Positions 10,146 to 21,296 of a DNA stretch of 64,000 nucleotides are shown one piece after another. The notes under the pieces are model-generated. The model was not told the origin of the DNA. It was given only the letters and a program-made list of their open reading frames with translations, and ran no database searches. This DNA comes from Apiotrichum sp. Y4204. Taxonomy: Eukaryota > Basidiomycota > Tremellomycetes > Trichosporonales > Trichosporonaceae. The stretch covers positions 62,001 to 126,000 of the forward strand of contig JAMYHL010000080.1 of assembly GCA_025531455.1 (NCBI GenBank), written 5' to 3'. The position numbers and the translations under genes are program-made. Position 1 is the stretch's first letter. The number at the start of each line of letters is the position of its first letter.

Positions 10146-13017
10146 TCACTCGTCCTCGCCCGCCGCGTCCTCCTCGCCCGCCGCTGCCGCCGCCGCTGCC
10201 GCCTCGGCAGCCTGCTTTGCGAGCGCGGCCTTCTTCTCTGCCGCGCGCCGGTCGCGTTCCTCCTTTGGTGGTCGGATCCACTTGCCCTTGCCGACGCCGA
10301 CCTGTTTTGTCGACTTTTTGTCGTCGGCAGCCTTTTTCGCGGCGGGCTTCTTGGCCGGCGTGCCGGGCACGGGCTTCTTGACGATGATCTGGCCGAGCGG
10401 GCCAATGGCCGCGTGTACTGGGTCGAACACGTCGTCCTTGTCAATCCCCGTGCCCGCCTCGAGGCGCGCAGCGTAGAACGCGTGCAGCAGCCCCGGCGTG
10501 TGCAGCCGGAACGTTGCCGGGTTGAGGGGCACAACTGGCGGTGGCGGCGTGTAATCTGGCGCGTCGGCCTTGCCTGCCTCGGCTGCGGCGTCGGCGCGCC
10601 GCCGTCGGCCAAAGAACAATGCGCGCGGGACAGTGACACTTGCCAGGCCAAACTCCTTGTCGATGCCCAGCTCGCGCAGGCCGAGGAAGTCCTCTCCGAG
10701 GTCTTCTGCAAACTCGCCGCTGATATCAGTACGTTCTCGGCGGAGACGACCCACTGCTTCAACATCTCGCCATCCTGCGCCAGCAACATGTCGTCCTCTA
10801 TCACTGGTCCCGCCAGCATCTCCTTGTATGCTGCGCGCACCTTGCGCTGCATCTCCGACGCCTTGGCGCTGTCGCGCTCAATGTCGTCCTTGATGTGCGC
10901 CTCGAGATCCTGGAGCTCCACCTGGCCGTTCTCATGCAGCACGTGGAGGACCAGTTCCTGGCGTCAGTGAGGAAATGTCAGTAAACGCACCTCAGAGTCA
11001 ACCTGGTGCGAGAATCCGTCGAGGTACATGCGGAAAGTGCGGCCGAGATTGCGCAGGTAGTCGCCCGCAACGCGTGTGAACAAGTCGAGCGGGATCTCAT
11101 TCGCGCCTGAAGTCAGTAACAGAGACACACTGGACACACCTTCAAAGCCAGCATTTGCGAGCATACTTGCTGAAGCACGCTTTAACGATAGCGCGGCCTC
11201 CTCCTCGCCGACCTCTCCGCCGTGTTTGAAGCGCTCGGCGGCCTGCGTTCGCGTCTCTTGACGCTTTCGTTTACTCCCGGCGCGCTCCTGTGCCATTCGT
11301 GCTCTCTCCACTTCTGGTGGGTCGAGGGCCGTTGGTGGCATGCCTGTACCGTCGCCGTCATAGTAGCGCTGCCAGTCCTGGATGACACCCATTGTTCTCC
11401 GCGCATCGCTGAGCTTGTCCATCGACCGCTGGATCACACGTTCTAAAGACACGGGCTTGGAAGGCACTAATTCTGGTGGTGCCGACTCTCCCGGCCGTGT
11501 GTCCTTCTCCGTCGACGGTATTGGTTGCCGGCGGCCTATTCTCCGCCGCTTTCGCGACGGCCCCTCGACCATGCACGGCACAGCCGGAAGACCCGATACG
11601 TACGACTCGTCCTTGTTGTTCAATCCCCACCAGTATCCCTCCAGCTTTGCGTCTTCATCGTCGGTCGTCACAGAGACGGGATACCATGCCGGCGGCGCGT
11701 TGCCGTAAAGGATCTCGCGGGCCTTGCCCTTGTCGGAAAAGGAAGGCCCCGGGGTGTTGAGCAATACGGGCTGCAGCTGGGTCATGGTGTAGGGCGTTCT
11801 AATCAGCGCGGGTGCCTCCAGGTTAGCCTGGAGGTTTGGCCGAAATGGCGGAGGCTGGGGTCAGCGTTGGCGATCACTGTCTACTCACGCTCGAGCTCTT
11901 CGCCTTTCCGTTCACGCGCCGCTCCCCGGGGGCCAATCCGGCGCTAGTCGCCCGCTGACTAGCATTGGCCTCCGAGGTCGCCCGCCCATTTGGGGCACCA
12001 TGACCGGGAGTAGCGTCCTTGTCGCCTTTCCGTGCGGACTCGTCTTCCTCGCCTGCTGCGTCGTCACTCTCCCCTGCTGCGTCTTCGTCCTCGGCACTCG
12101 GTGCTGCTCCGTCGTTTCCGCCCTGCTGCGACTGCTGTTGCTGCATCACAGCACGCTGGACCGCTGTGGAGGCCCCCGCCTGCGAGAGTATTGCGAGCAA
12201 CGGGTTGTTATTGCTGTCCTCCTTGTCGGCCACAAAGTCGAGCAGGTGATTGGTCTTCTGCTGAAGAAACTTGGCGACAGCTCGGAGCGGGTGGTTCTGA
12301 GAGAGTTAGTACGAGCTGTTATGCGACCATCTCTCATCTTTCCTCACCGCTGTGGTGTTGTACGTCAGGCAGTTCTTCCAGATCTGGTCGAGGTCGGCCG
12401 CAAAGTCGGCCTTGGCCTTGTACTTGTGACCCTTGACATTGCGCAGCACCGTTGAGAGGTCCATCGGCCGGTCGATGTCTGCGGTCAGTCTGATGCAAGG
12501 CATGCCGAGCTCGACGGGGGCACCCAGCTCAGCGCGGCCAGCACCCACATTGGTAGTAGTCCGGCGCATCGCGCTTGGAGACGGGCTTGAGGAAGGGCAC
12601 TGCTTCGGGCTACAGGTCAGAACAACAACAATAACAACAACGACATACCGTGCCCTTGAGCTCGTTCACCACCTTCTCCAGGCTGTCGTAGAATGCATCT
12701 GATGATTTTTGCGGCTGTCGGTGTTAGGAGTGTGTTGCGCGCGGTGACAGAAGCATAAAGTTGTTTGATTAGAAGATGGTGAGTAAAAGTGCACGACAGT
12801 GATTGACTTTTGACGCGCGTGGTCCTGGTCTTGTGCGGCCAATACTCACTTTGCTGAGGTGGACATCAACAAGCAGCTGCTGAAAGTCGGGATCTGCAAT
12901 GCTCGGTGCATCTGATATGCCCTCGAGGTACCCAAGGAGGTACTGCTGTGAGTGGATGGAACGACGACAAAAGTGGTGTGCCCGACATGACATTCGGACA
13001 TGTCGACGTACCTTCAT
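10146..13017 (-). CDS. SPT7: SAGA complex subunit Spt7 (bromodomain + histone-fold)
   Basis: Ten exons (minus): 13017-13012, 12945-12850, 12714-12649, 12609-12549, 12478-12348, 12296-11889, 11854-11140, 11106-10991, 10957-10755 and 10719-10146; about 791 aa, with all phases consistent. The bromodomain is assembled across small exons: FLKPVSKRDAPDYY, then YIDRPMDLSTVLRNVKGHKY, then DLDQIWKNCLTYNT and NHPLRAVAKFL. It is followed by an acidic, Gln-rich linker, a conserved central block (EILYGNAPPAWYPV), and the histone-fold with the Spt7 signature SMLANAGFEG, NEIPLDLFTRVAGDYL and NLGRTFRMY. After that come FGLASVTVPRALFF and an Ala/Lys/Glu-rich tail. Spt7 scaffolds SAGA and pairs with Taf10. The last intron is 35 nt. 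Exon 1 codes only Met-Lys, so the N-terminus is the least certain part. Confidence 0.9.
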
Positions 13018-13553
13018 GGCTGTGGGCGGCGCCGGCTAGAGCTCGCCTTTGTCTCGTGTTCCACCCAAAATACAGTCCTCGGCGCTGGCCGGTTGTGTCT
13101 GCGCTCTGCGCGCGGTGCAGGCGGCGAGAGCGGTGTCTTCTGATAGCCCCCGACGGGCCCAGTGCGCTGCGGCTGTCGGTACGTGTGGATGGGTCGGTGG
13201 TGGTGCGTACGAGGGCGGTGAAGAGCGTCGGTGATGGTGAGGGGATGGGTTGTTGAACGAAAAACGACCACAGAGATCAGGGAGATGGAGAACGGCCGGG
13301 AGCGGGGAACAGGGGAGGGAACGGAGATCAGTACATCTCCGTTATCTTGCATTTCCCCGTTTTCAGTGCACTCACCCCAGCCAGATGTGCTCGTAAACAA
13401 ATCTGTATCGAGCTCACGATCAACGCTATCGACCACTCTATCCATCTCTCATCTCCATCCACCCTGCACACAGTCCCGATAAAGGGAGAGTCAGTGGGAC
13501 GCGGTCTACTTAAGGAAACACCCCATCCCGCTCTATCTCAAATCCCTCCGGCC

Positions 13554-15390
13554 ATGAGCGAAGCGGCGCCCTCGCCCGAACCCGAAGCCGGACCGAGCAC
13601 GGCTCCCGCACCCTCATCCGCTGCCTCGGACGCCGGGCCATCCCGCACTGCCCGCTGGCGTCCGCTGCCACGCACAACCTTCCGCTCGATCGAGTACACG
13701 GGGCCGATGCAGCGTCCGGAGCAGATCCTGAATGTGATCCAGCAGGCAGACATTGACGAGTGCTTCAACGCGCCAATGACGGAGGCGCGCCAGCTCGAGA
13801 TGAAGTACCGCCCCGAACGCTCGAGTATCCCCGTCCGCGGGCTGCGGGTTGCGAGCCAGAAGCTCCTCGTCAAGGTCGTGCGGAAGCGGCGGAGAGGCCC
13901 GCACGGGGAGCCCGTGGATGGTGGCGCGTTCACGGCCAATGTCGTGGGATCTATCCCCCAGACGGTCCGCTTCAGAGGTGCGTCACCGATGGAACTGTGC
14001 TGATAGACAGCGATGGCAGACTACCAGTATACGCCGCCGCAGGACGGACATGTGACCCAGCTCGTGCAGTCGCTGGCTGATCTTGACTGTGGGTTGAATG
14101 AAGTTTACCTGGCTGACCCTCAGACGACGCGATTCTCGACTACGAGGTGCCGCTGCTACACGAGGAGGTCATCGCGCCGACGGAACCGGGGCCTAATGGC
14201 GAACCACCGGCATTCCCGTTCCGCTCGCTGCTAGAGCTGCAGCCCACGCCCATCATGTCGCAGCGCCAGCTGCCACACGCCTTCAAGTGGGTACTGCGCC
14301 TGGTCTCCGCTTACACGCAGCTACAAGATGAACGCGCAGACGGTGGAGGAGCGCGTGTGGGACGAGGAACGTGGTATCTACAAGAACCGCTACGTCAACA
14401 AGTCGCGTATCTCGGGCTGGGCTGTCCCCGTCATCGGGCACGGGCACCCCGTGCCGCTCGTGCCGCCGGACGACGTCAAGGAGATGATACCCAAGCTCGA
14501 CGCGAGGATATACAACCGTATCCTGGAGCTCATGGAGGAGCGCCCCGTGTGGCAGCGGTATGCGCTGCTTGCGCAGTTTAGCGATGCGGACCGCTATGAG
14601 ATCGAGAGGTGAGCTAGTTAGACGGATAGTAGCTCACGGCAGTAATAAAGTGTACTTCCCCGCCACCGGATTCACGTACGGCGCGGGCCCGTACTGGAAG
14701 TGCATTGTGCGGTACGGGTACGACCCATGCACTGACCCAGCGGCGCACAAGTGAGTGAAGCGTCAGAGCCATTCTGACATCAGGTACCAGCGCGTCTATG
14801 TCTATCTCGACGTGAAGCGGACAAAGAACAATGTGCTCAACGCGCACATGCTCGACTATGACGACGAAGAGGAGGTCAAGCGCCCGTCGTTCTGGTGGGA
14901 GCACGAGCAGCAGCGGCGCATTGCGCAAGGTCTGCGTCCGCCGATTGACCCAAAGTGAGTGACGTCTCATATCCTCATCCACCTCTGCTAACCCACAGGC
15001 GCGTCTACTTCTTCGACGGCAAGGTCATCCACCGGAACAAGCCCGACTACCAACTCATCGACATTACGGACCCGTTGATTGCGCCATACATCTCTGACCC
15101 CCAGTCACTGGGCACATCCTGCGAGGTAAGCGTGCCCTTTGTAACATTTCTCACACCAGCCCCACAGCGGATGGTACCGGCCCCTGGCGTTCGAGCTGAT
15201 CAAGGCCCTTCTGCGCGTGCGCTACGCACACCTGCGCGACCGCGGCGAGCCGATGGCGGACGACGACGAGGCCTGTGCGGCCATAGTCGAAGCGTACGAC
15301 AAGGCGATAGGCGATGACGACAAAGAAGGCGCCGAGGCCTTCTTCCGCCGTCTTGCTGCTGCCAGGCGGGAGCAGAACTTGCGGACCTAG
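13554..15390 (+). CDS. TFC1: TFIIIC subunit tau95 (Tfc1/Sfc1, GTF3C5 family)
   Basis: Exons 13554-13977, 14011-14088, 14124-14286, 14321-14608, 14643-14750, 14784-14954, 14999-15125 and 15160-15390; 529 aa. The protein belongs to the RNA polymerase III factor TFIIIC subunit 5 family, which forms a heterodimer with the tau55 subunit and helps bind the A box of tRNA genes. Diagnostic stretches are LEMKYRPERSSIPV, LLVKVVRKRRR, the DYQYTP segment, RPVWQRYALLAQF, then FTYGAGPYWKCIVRYGYDP, and FFDGKVIHRNKP. The C-terminus is acidic and shorter than in animals. All seven introns are tiny (33, 35, 34, 34, 33, 44 and 34 nt). An N-terminal Pro/Ala/Glu-rich stretch of about 45 residues precedes the conserved domain. 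Confidence 0.92.
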
Positions 15391-16675
15391 ACGATGATGA
15401 TGGGCAGATGTGTATGTATAGATATGAGTGGCGGGGTGGTGGGCAGCGGCAGCGGCGGCAGTAGCTGCAGGGTACGTCGGCGGCTGCGCGGCGCCACATG
15501 CAGGGTAGATGGCCATGAGCGCCTAGCTCTGCGACGAGCAGTGCGCAATGGGCAGCATGGGGGTGTGTTTGAATGTCGAGTCGACTGCAATGCATGTGAT
15601 AGGGATGCATCATTTGATGTCTTTGGTTCTTGATGCTTCTGATATCGCGATAGCAGGCTTGATCGCAGCGAACATAGACATATCCATTCATTGGCTCAAA
15701 CCCCCTTCGGGATAATGATAGATTAGGGGAATCGATTGAAGACCGAGAAGATAACACGGGGGACACGGAGCGAGCGAGAGGGGGGGCGCGGGGGCCCATT
15801 CGATATCCCATGCCTCTCCGCACGCGATAGGCCGAACGTGGCCGAGCGTCATCCAGACTCCAAGCTCCAGGCCGCCAAGCAATGCAGGGATGCCGCCGGA
15901 TGCACCCATGCACCCATTGCTTTGCACACATGCACGGCGCGGAGAGCGGGAGAGGCGCAGCACCGGAGCGCCGGCAGCAGACTTGCAGCTTGGCGGCGGT
16001 GGCGACAGGACAGAAAGGATGTCTTGGGATGCCTGGCTCCGGCCGGCCGAAGATCCGGAGCGCAGAGAGAGGGGAATACGGAATACCGGCGGCAGCGGCA
16101 TCACAGCAGAGGAAAAGTGTGCTCTGTGCCCCGCATCCCCCACCGCTCCCCCGCTTTCGGACGCTGTTTTAGTGCCATTGTGCTGTCTACGCCATGCATG
16201 TGGCCGTGCGGGCTGTGCCGCTCAGCCGCCGTGCCGCCGTGTGCTGTTTCTGTGTCACCTGGTTGTCGCAGATCTTGCATGCATGGGGTGGGGTGGGCAA
16301 TTGCATGCACACAATCTAAAAAAAAAAAAGACTGGGCAGTTGCTAGTTGCAGAGCATGTGGGACCGCAGTCTCTGGGGAGATGGATGGATGTACGGATAT
16401 ATGTCACCGTGTCGGGTGTATCTAAGCGCGGCGCGGCGCGTAACAGCCAGGCAACCAGGCAGAGAATGGCACCGAAACGAGGCTTTGGCCCCCCGGGCGG
16501 CTCATGGCGGATGGCGGCGGCGAAAGAGAGAGCGACGAAGCGAGTAGAAAGAGTCGATAGGGGGGATGTCAACTCTGTTTCTTTTCTTCTCTCTTCTTCA
16601 TCTCTCCTCATCTCTCTCGTACTCGCTCTCTCTTCACCTCACTACACTACCACTACACCACGACAGATTCCCAAA
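15391..16675. other. Intergenic region upstream of CAR2
   Basis: 1.3 kb without a recognisable gene. It holds a G-rich stretch (15776-15800), a run of 12 adenines ending near 16329, and a C/T-rich leader (about 16570-16670) directly before the CAR2 start, the usual look of a strong promoter and 5' UTR. Open frames here lack family similarity. Confidence 0.4.
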
Positions 16676-18385
16676 ATGGCTCCGATCGCGACTCCTTCCT
16701 CCCCGGCCAAGGCCAAGTACTCGACCCAGCAGATCATCGACCTCGAGAACGAGTACTCTGCGTAAGTGTGAACTCGTACTCCCCTTTGCTGGCATCACGA
16801 CTGACTCTTAGGCACAACTACCACCCGCTCCCTGTGTAAGTCTGCGAGCGCTACACCGACAGCGCCGCGAGAACGCCACTGACAACCAGGTGCATTGAGC
16901 GTGGAGAGGGTGCCCACGTTTGGGACCCCGAGGGAAACGAGTACCTCGACTTCCTGGCCGCCTACTCGTGAGTTTTGGTAGTGCAGTATTGTGCAGCTGA
17001 GCAGCCTGAGCCTTTAAGCTAGCAGCTGCACGCTCTGCACGCATCAAACCCCACAGATCCACAGATGTACTGACACTCTCAGCGCGGTTAACCAGGGCCA
17101 CTGCAACCCGGAGATCCGTAAGTCACACGACAGAGGGAGCTCCATGAGGGATGCGTGACAGAACACGGCAGTCACCGCGCGCCATGCTTCTAGCGCTTCT
17201 TGGCGAGCTTCTCCCGAATGTCCCTTTTTGTTTGTCCCAGCTCTGACCGCAGTGCACACGCTCGTCACCCAGGCCTCGAGGCTCACCCTTTCGTCTCGCG
17301 CGTTCTACTCGTCTGGCCTCGGACCCTTCGCTGAGAAGGCCACCAAGATGTTCGGCTTTGACATGCTCCTGCCGATGAACACTGGTGCCGAGGCCGTCGA
17401 GACCGCCATCAAGCTCGCACGCAAGTGGGGCTACCAGGTCAAGAAGATCCCCGAGGGTAAGGCCCGCGTGCTCTCCGTCGAGGGCAACTTCCACGGCCGC
17501 ACCATCGGTATCATCTCGATGTCCACCGACCCCGAGGCCCGCAAGGAGTTTGGCCCCTACCTCGCCAACGTTGGTCCCGTTGTCGACGACGACGTCATCC
17601 GCTACAACCACCCCGAGGACCTCGAGCGCGCCCTCGAGAAGTACGGCGATGAGGTCGCTGCCTTCCTCGTTGAGCCCATCCAGGGTGAGGCCGGTATCTT
17701 TGTCCCTGACGACGGCTACCTCAAGAAGGTCCAGGACATCTGCAAGAAGCACAACGTGCTCCTCATCTGCGACGAGATCCAGACTGGTCTCTGCCGCACC
17801 GGCAAGATGCTCTGCTACGAGTGGGACAACATCAAGCCCGACATGGTCATCCTCGGCAAGGCGCTCTCGGGCGGCATGTACCCCGTCTCATGCGTCATGG
17901 CCACCAAGGAGATCATGATGTGCCTCAAGCCGGGAGAGCACGGCTCGACCTACGGCGGCAACCCCCTCGGCTGTGCCGTCGCCATGACCGCCCTCGACGT
18001 CCTCGTCAAGGAGAACCTCGCTGAGCGCTCGCTCGTCCTCGGCGAGCGCTTCCGCGAGGGCCTCCGCAAGCTCAACTCGCCCTTCATCACCACCATCCGC
18101 GGCCGTGGCCTCTTCAACGGCGTTGTCATCGACCACTCCAAGTCGACCAAGCACCGCACTGCCTGGGACCTCTGTCTCCTCATGAAGAAGAACGGCCTCC
18201 TTGCCAAGCCCACTCACGTAAGCTTTTTCACTGATCTTCGAGCTTACACACAGGAAAACATCATTCGCTTTGCGCCCCCGCTCGTCATTTCCGAGGCGGA
18301 CATTGACCGCGCGGTGCAGATCGTTGCCAAGTCGCTCGAGGAGTTTGACACTGTCGAGACCATCCCGCTCGCCGAGAAGCACTAA
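16676..18385 (+). CDS. CAR2: Ornithine aminotransferase
   Basis: Exons 16676-16761, 16812-16835, 16890-16967, 17083-17117, 17241-18217 and 18254-18385; 443 aa. The PLP enzyme converts ornithine and 2-oxoglutarate to glutamate semialdehyde and glutamate in arginine catabolism; in fungi it is cytosolic and arginine-inducible. The start MAPIATPSS leads to [18 protein letters not shown], the OAT glycine-rich region [17 protein letters not shown], the substrate loop [21 protein letters not shown], the DEIQTG motif, the PLP lysine in ILGKALSGG, and [10 protein letters not shown]. Splicing of the short 5' exons is supported by homology. No mitochondrial targeting peptide is seen, as expected for fungal Car2. 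Confidence is high. Confidence 0.95.
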
Positions 18386-18946
18386 ACCAGCAGCCGCAAT
18401 AGCAGTGGCAGGACAGTCCATGCGCGCAGGCGCCGGATGGAAGAAAAAGTAATTTGTACTCCTAGCAGCCAATGTATCGGTGCCGGATGAGGAATGGATG
18501 GGTTCACTCACCGAATACTGACACTTTTCTCCAACAATCTCAACAATCGTCCACACAAAGGTTGGCATGATGCAGCGATGGACGAGCCATACGCTTCGGT
18601 AGTCCAGAAAGGGGTACTTCCACTGCTAACGAGTAAACTATCACAAACTGACATGCACTGACGTTGCAGCTGGGCTTGTACGGTAAGACCTCACGCTAAG
18701 CTGACGGCTCCCGCGTCGACCGGTTCTTGGCAACAACTGGCGCTAGACTGGTCGTATGAAAACGCCACAACGGACATGAACCTGTGCTCGTAGCAACCCA
18801 CGCACCGGTCCATGTCATGGATGAAGACTCAGAGATCACACAGGCATTGGAGTCGATGGCGACACGACCGAACGTTCTTCTCCTAAACTTTCAAGGTTAC
18901 ATCAACTATCACAAATAGACTTCTTCGTTATCCCTCCTTCTCCATT
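18386..18946. other. Short convergent intergenic spacer
   Basis: 560 bp between the 3' ends of CAR2 and the HSP31-like gene. I see no gene or RNA in it. Confidence 0.4.
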
Positions 18947-19678
18947 TTAGTTGAGCTTGGTGTACGCCGCGACGACGGCCTTGGCAGTCGCAGTGGCACT
19001 CGCGGGGTTGGCGCCGGTCACGATGCGGTCGTCGGTAACGGTAAAGCTGTCCCACGGACCCGGGGGCGCAATGTACTTGGCGCCGAGGGCCTCGGCGCTC
19101 GCCTCGATGGTGGGGCGGTTCCACGACTTGATCGTCTCGAGGACGCCCTCCTCCTCCTCGCCCTGGGTGGTGAAGCCGGTGACTTTACGGGACTTGATGA
19201 TGGGCTCGCCGCGTGTCCTGCCCGAGAGCTCCTTGATACCGGCGAAGATGGCGCCGCCGTGGCACACGGCACTTACGATGCCGCCCGCCTCGTAGATGTG
19301 CTCTGCGATGCGCTGCAGGCCGACGGCGTCGGGGTAGTCGATGAGACTGGCGTGTCCCGCGCTCGCAAAGAAGACGCCATAGTCGGCCGCGTTGAGGTCG
19401 GCCGGCTTGTGGCAGTTGTCGAGCTTGCTCCTAAACTCCGAGTTCTTGTCCTCGTAGATTTTGCGCTCCTCGTCGTTGAGCCAGTCCTTCTGCAGACTCA
19501 GCCAGTCGGGCGACCATTTGCCCGTCTCGGACGCAAAGTCGACCTCGAAGCCGGCCTCGCGGAAGATCTTGAACGGGTGCAGGGCCTCGGTGATGAAGAG
19601 TCCAGTCTCCTGGTTGCCGGGGTACAGCGGGGCGTGTGCCGAGGAGACGGCGATGAGGGCGCGGTGAGGGGGGGCCAT
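18947..19678 (-). CDS. Hsp31-type DJ-1/PfpI protein, glutathione-independent glyoxalase (GLO III)
   Basis: Single exon, 243 aa, the normal length for fungal Hsp31. These proteins convert methylglyoxal to lactate and protect against oxidative stress. The nucleophile elbow SAVCHGG places Cys139 and His140 where the family has its catalytic Cys-His, and Glu31 (ETGLFITE) fits the third residue. Further conserved pieces are HPFKIFREAGFEVDFAS near the N-terminus, YGVFFASAGHASLIDYP before the elbow, and the C-terminal RIVTGANPASA. A clear TATATAA lies about 75 bp upstream of the ATG, unusual for housekeeping fungal genes and in line with stress-inducible expression (inference). Confidence 0.93.
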   Translation of the reverse strand: MAPPHRALIAVSSAHAPLYPGNQETGLFITEALHPFKIFREAGFEVDFASETGKWSPDWLSLQKDWLNDEERKIYEDKNSEFRSKLDNCHKPADLNAADYGVFFASAGHASLIDYPDAVGLQRIAEHIYEAGGIVSAVCHGGAIFAGIKELSGRTRGEPIIKSRKVTGFTTQGEEEEGVLETIKSWNRPTIEASAEALGAKYIAPPGPWDSFTVTDDRIVTGANPASATATAKAVVAAYTKLN

Positions 19679-19751
19679 GGTGAGATGTGTGAATTGGGGT
19701 TGATCGAGCAGGTGTGGGAAGTACGTACCGCAAGAGTTTCTCTAGCGCTGG

Positions 19752-19759
19752 TTATATAT
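19752..19759 (-). promoter_or_regulatory. Candidate TATA box of the HSP31-like gene
   Basis: Reading the minus strand the sequence is ATATATAA, about 75 bp before the HSP31-like ATG. Position and sequence fit a fungal TATA element; no experimental start site is known. Confidence 0.45.
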
Positions 19760-20805
19760 CCCGCGACGTCCGCCCTCGGTGACGACGACCGATAACCTTA
19801 TGACCATTGTACCCAAGTTGACGACATTGCGTCATCAGCAAAAGTGTACCCTCCACCAGCCTCGCTTACCAGCAGCGGTACAGCGGTGGAGCATGCTCGT
19901 GGCCATGTGGATGCTGCAGCGCCCCAGATGCCCCAAAACAGCTCCAGAACGAGCTCGAAGCCCTCGGACGGCTGTAGCAGGTGGAGCCGGACCAGGAGAG
20001 CTGGTTGGTTTTGATACGACTAGCCTCCACATGCTCCAGGATGGCGACTATCGACCCTCGCTGCCCTGCGGCCATGCCTCTCCTACGCCATGCGCAGCGG
20101 CTGCGGCTGACCAACCTGTTCTCCTCGCTGGTCCATGTACCAGCCTCTCCGGGTCGGACAGAACGGGATGGAATGTAATCAAAGAACGATAACAGGCACG
20201 ATCTCGGAGTACAGCAGTTGCTTTTCCCACTCCACTCGGCCGTGGATCCGTGGATCCGTACATCGGGAGGCGATATCCGGATATCCTCTCAAAGTGTGGG
20301 CGACTGAACAATGCAGTAAAACGATACTCCACTTCTCCATCTACACACAGCAGCACATCGCTTCCGCAATGAACCACTTTGTGTTCTTCCATATATCCAT
20401 ACCGTGACACTGACGCAGCAACGACGATAACAAACACACACGATGACGCCGCTGACAAAGTCGAAAACCGAAAATAGCATTGACGCCCGCGCCTTGGGCC
20501 TCGATGGCGCATCCGACGAGCGCGAGAGAGCGGACTGACTGAAGACACGATGCGAGCATGTCTCAATCTCCCCAGCACAGAACACCCCTGGGCCATCTTC
20601 AGACGGATCTCTACACTCTCCACACTCACCCTTTTCTCGGGCCTCTGCAGAGCCATCTCGATTATATCTCCGGCGTTCCCATGGTCTACTCCGACTTGAC
20701 TCGCTCACCTCGAACCTCTCCAACCAGGCATCGAGGCCCAGCGAGCCCTTTTAAGCTTTCCGGGCCCAAAAATGGACACCCGGATGACCGAGACGTCTCG
20801 CGAGC
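19760..20805. other. Intergenic region between HSP31-like gene and tRNA-Gly
   Basis: About 1 kb with no recognisable coding gene. Just downstream of the tRNA on the minus strand, five T residues (20768-20772) could serve as an RNA polymerase III terminator. Confidence 0.4.
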
Positions 20806-20885
20806 TACATCGTAAGGGAGTCGAACCCCTGCCGCGTCGAGAAAGCACTTGGCAACGACGCATGATACCGTTTCACCAACGATGT
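20806..20885 (-). tRNA. tRNA-Gly(GCC) with 9-nt anticodon-loop intron
   Basis: Read on the minus strand: acceptor stem ACATCGT pairs perfectly with ACGATGT, discriminator A. The D arm is GTGA/TCAT with an AACGG-type loop, the anticodon stem is CGTCG/CGACG, and the T arm has loop TTCGACT. In the DNA the anticodon loop is interrupted: TTGCCA is followed by AGTGCTTTC and then T, so removing these 9 nt (after position 37) gives a normal 7-nt loop with anticodon GCC. The mature length is 71 nt, the usual size for tRNA-Gly. An oligo-T stretch lies about 34 nt downstream. Confidence 0.9.
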
Positions 20886-21296
20886 CGCTGTACGGAATTT
20901 TGAGCGGGGCCCTGCGGCCGATCTGCGGCGGTGGTCCAATGTGTGGTTTGTATGGTGTGTGGGATGGCGGGCCATGAGCTTGGGGGCGCGGTGAGCCAGT
21001 TGCTTTAATGTCGCTAGATCTTTGGCTTGAAGTGTGTCGTGCAACATTTTGACTCTCGAGCACAGAGCTAGCTGGAAGCACCGCTACGTACACCTGCATC
21101 CTGCTCGGAGCTCTACTGTCGGAATGTGTACAGCATTCTGATTACAGAAAATATTATAGGCATTACTATTGACTGCTCCCTACGGTATCGAGGAAGCTGT
21201 TTGTCCCTTATTTCTCCAGCACTAAACTTGCCAACAACAAAAAAAGAAAACGAATGCCGTCCACCGCGGAAGACAATTACGGTTTCGCCGACCCGA

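Noticed and set aside
17123..17752. 209-codon minus-strand open frame inside CAR2
   Set aside because: Antisense translation of conserved ornithine aminotransferase codons (Val/Leu/Asp-rich shadow).
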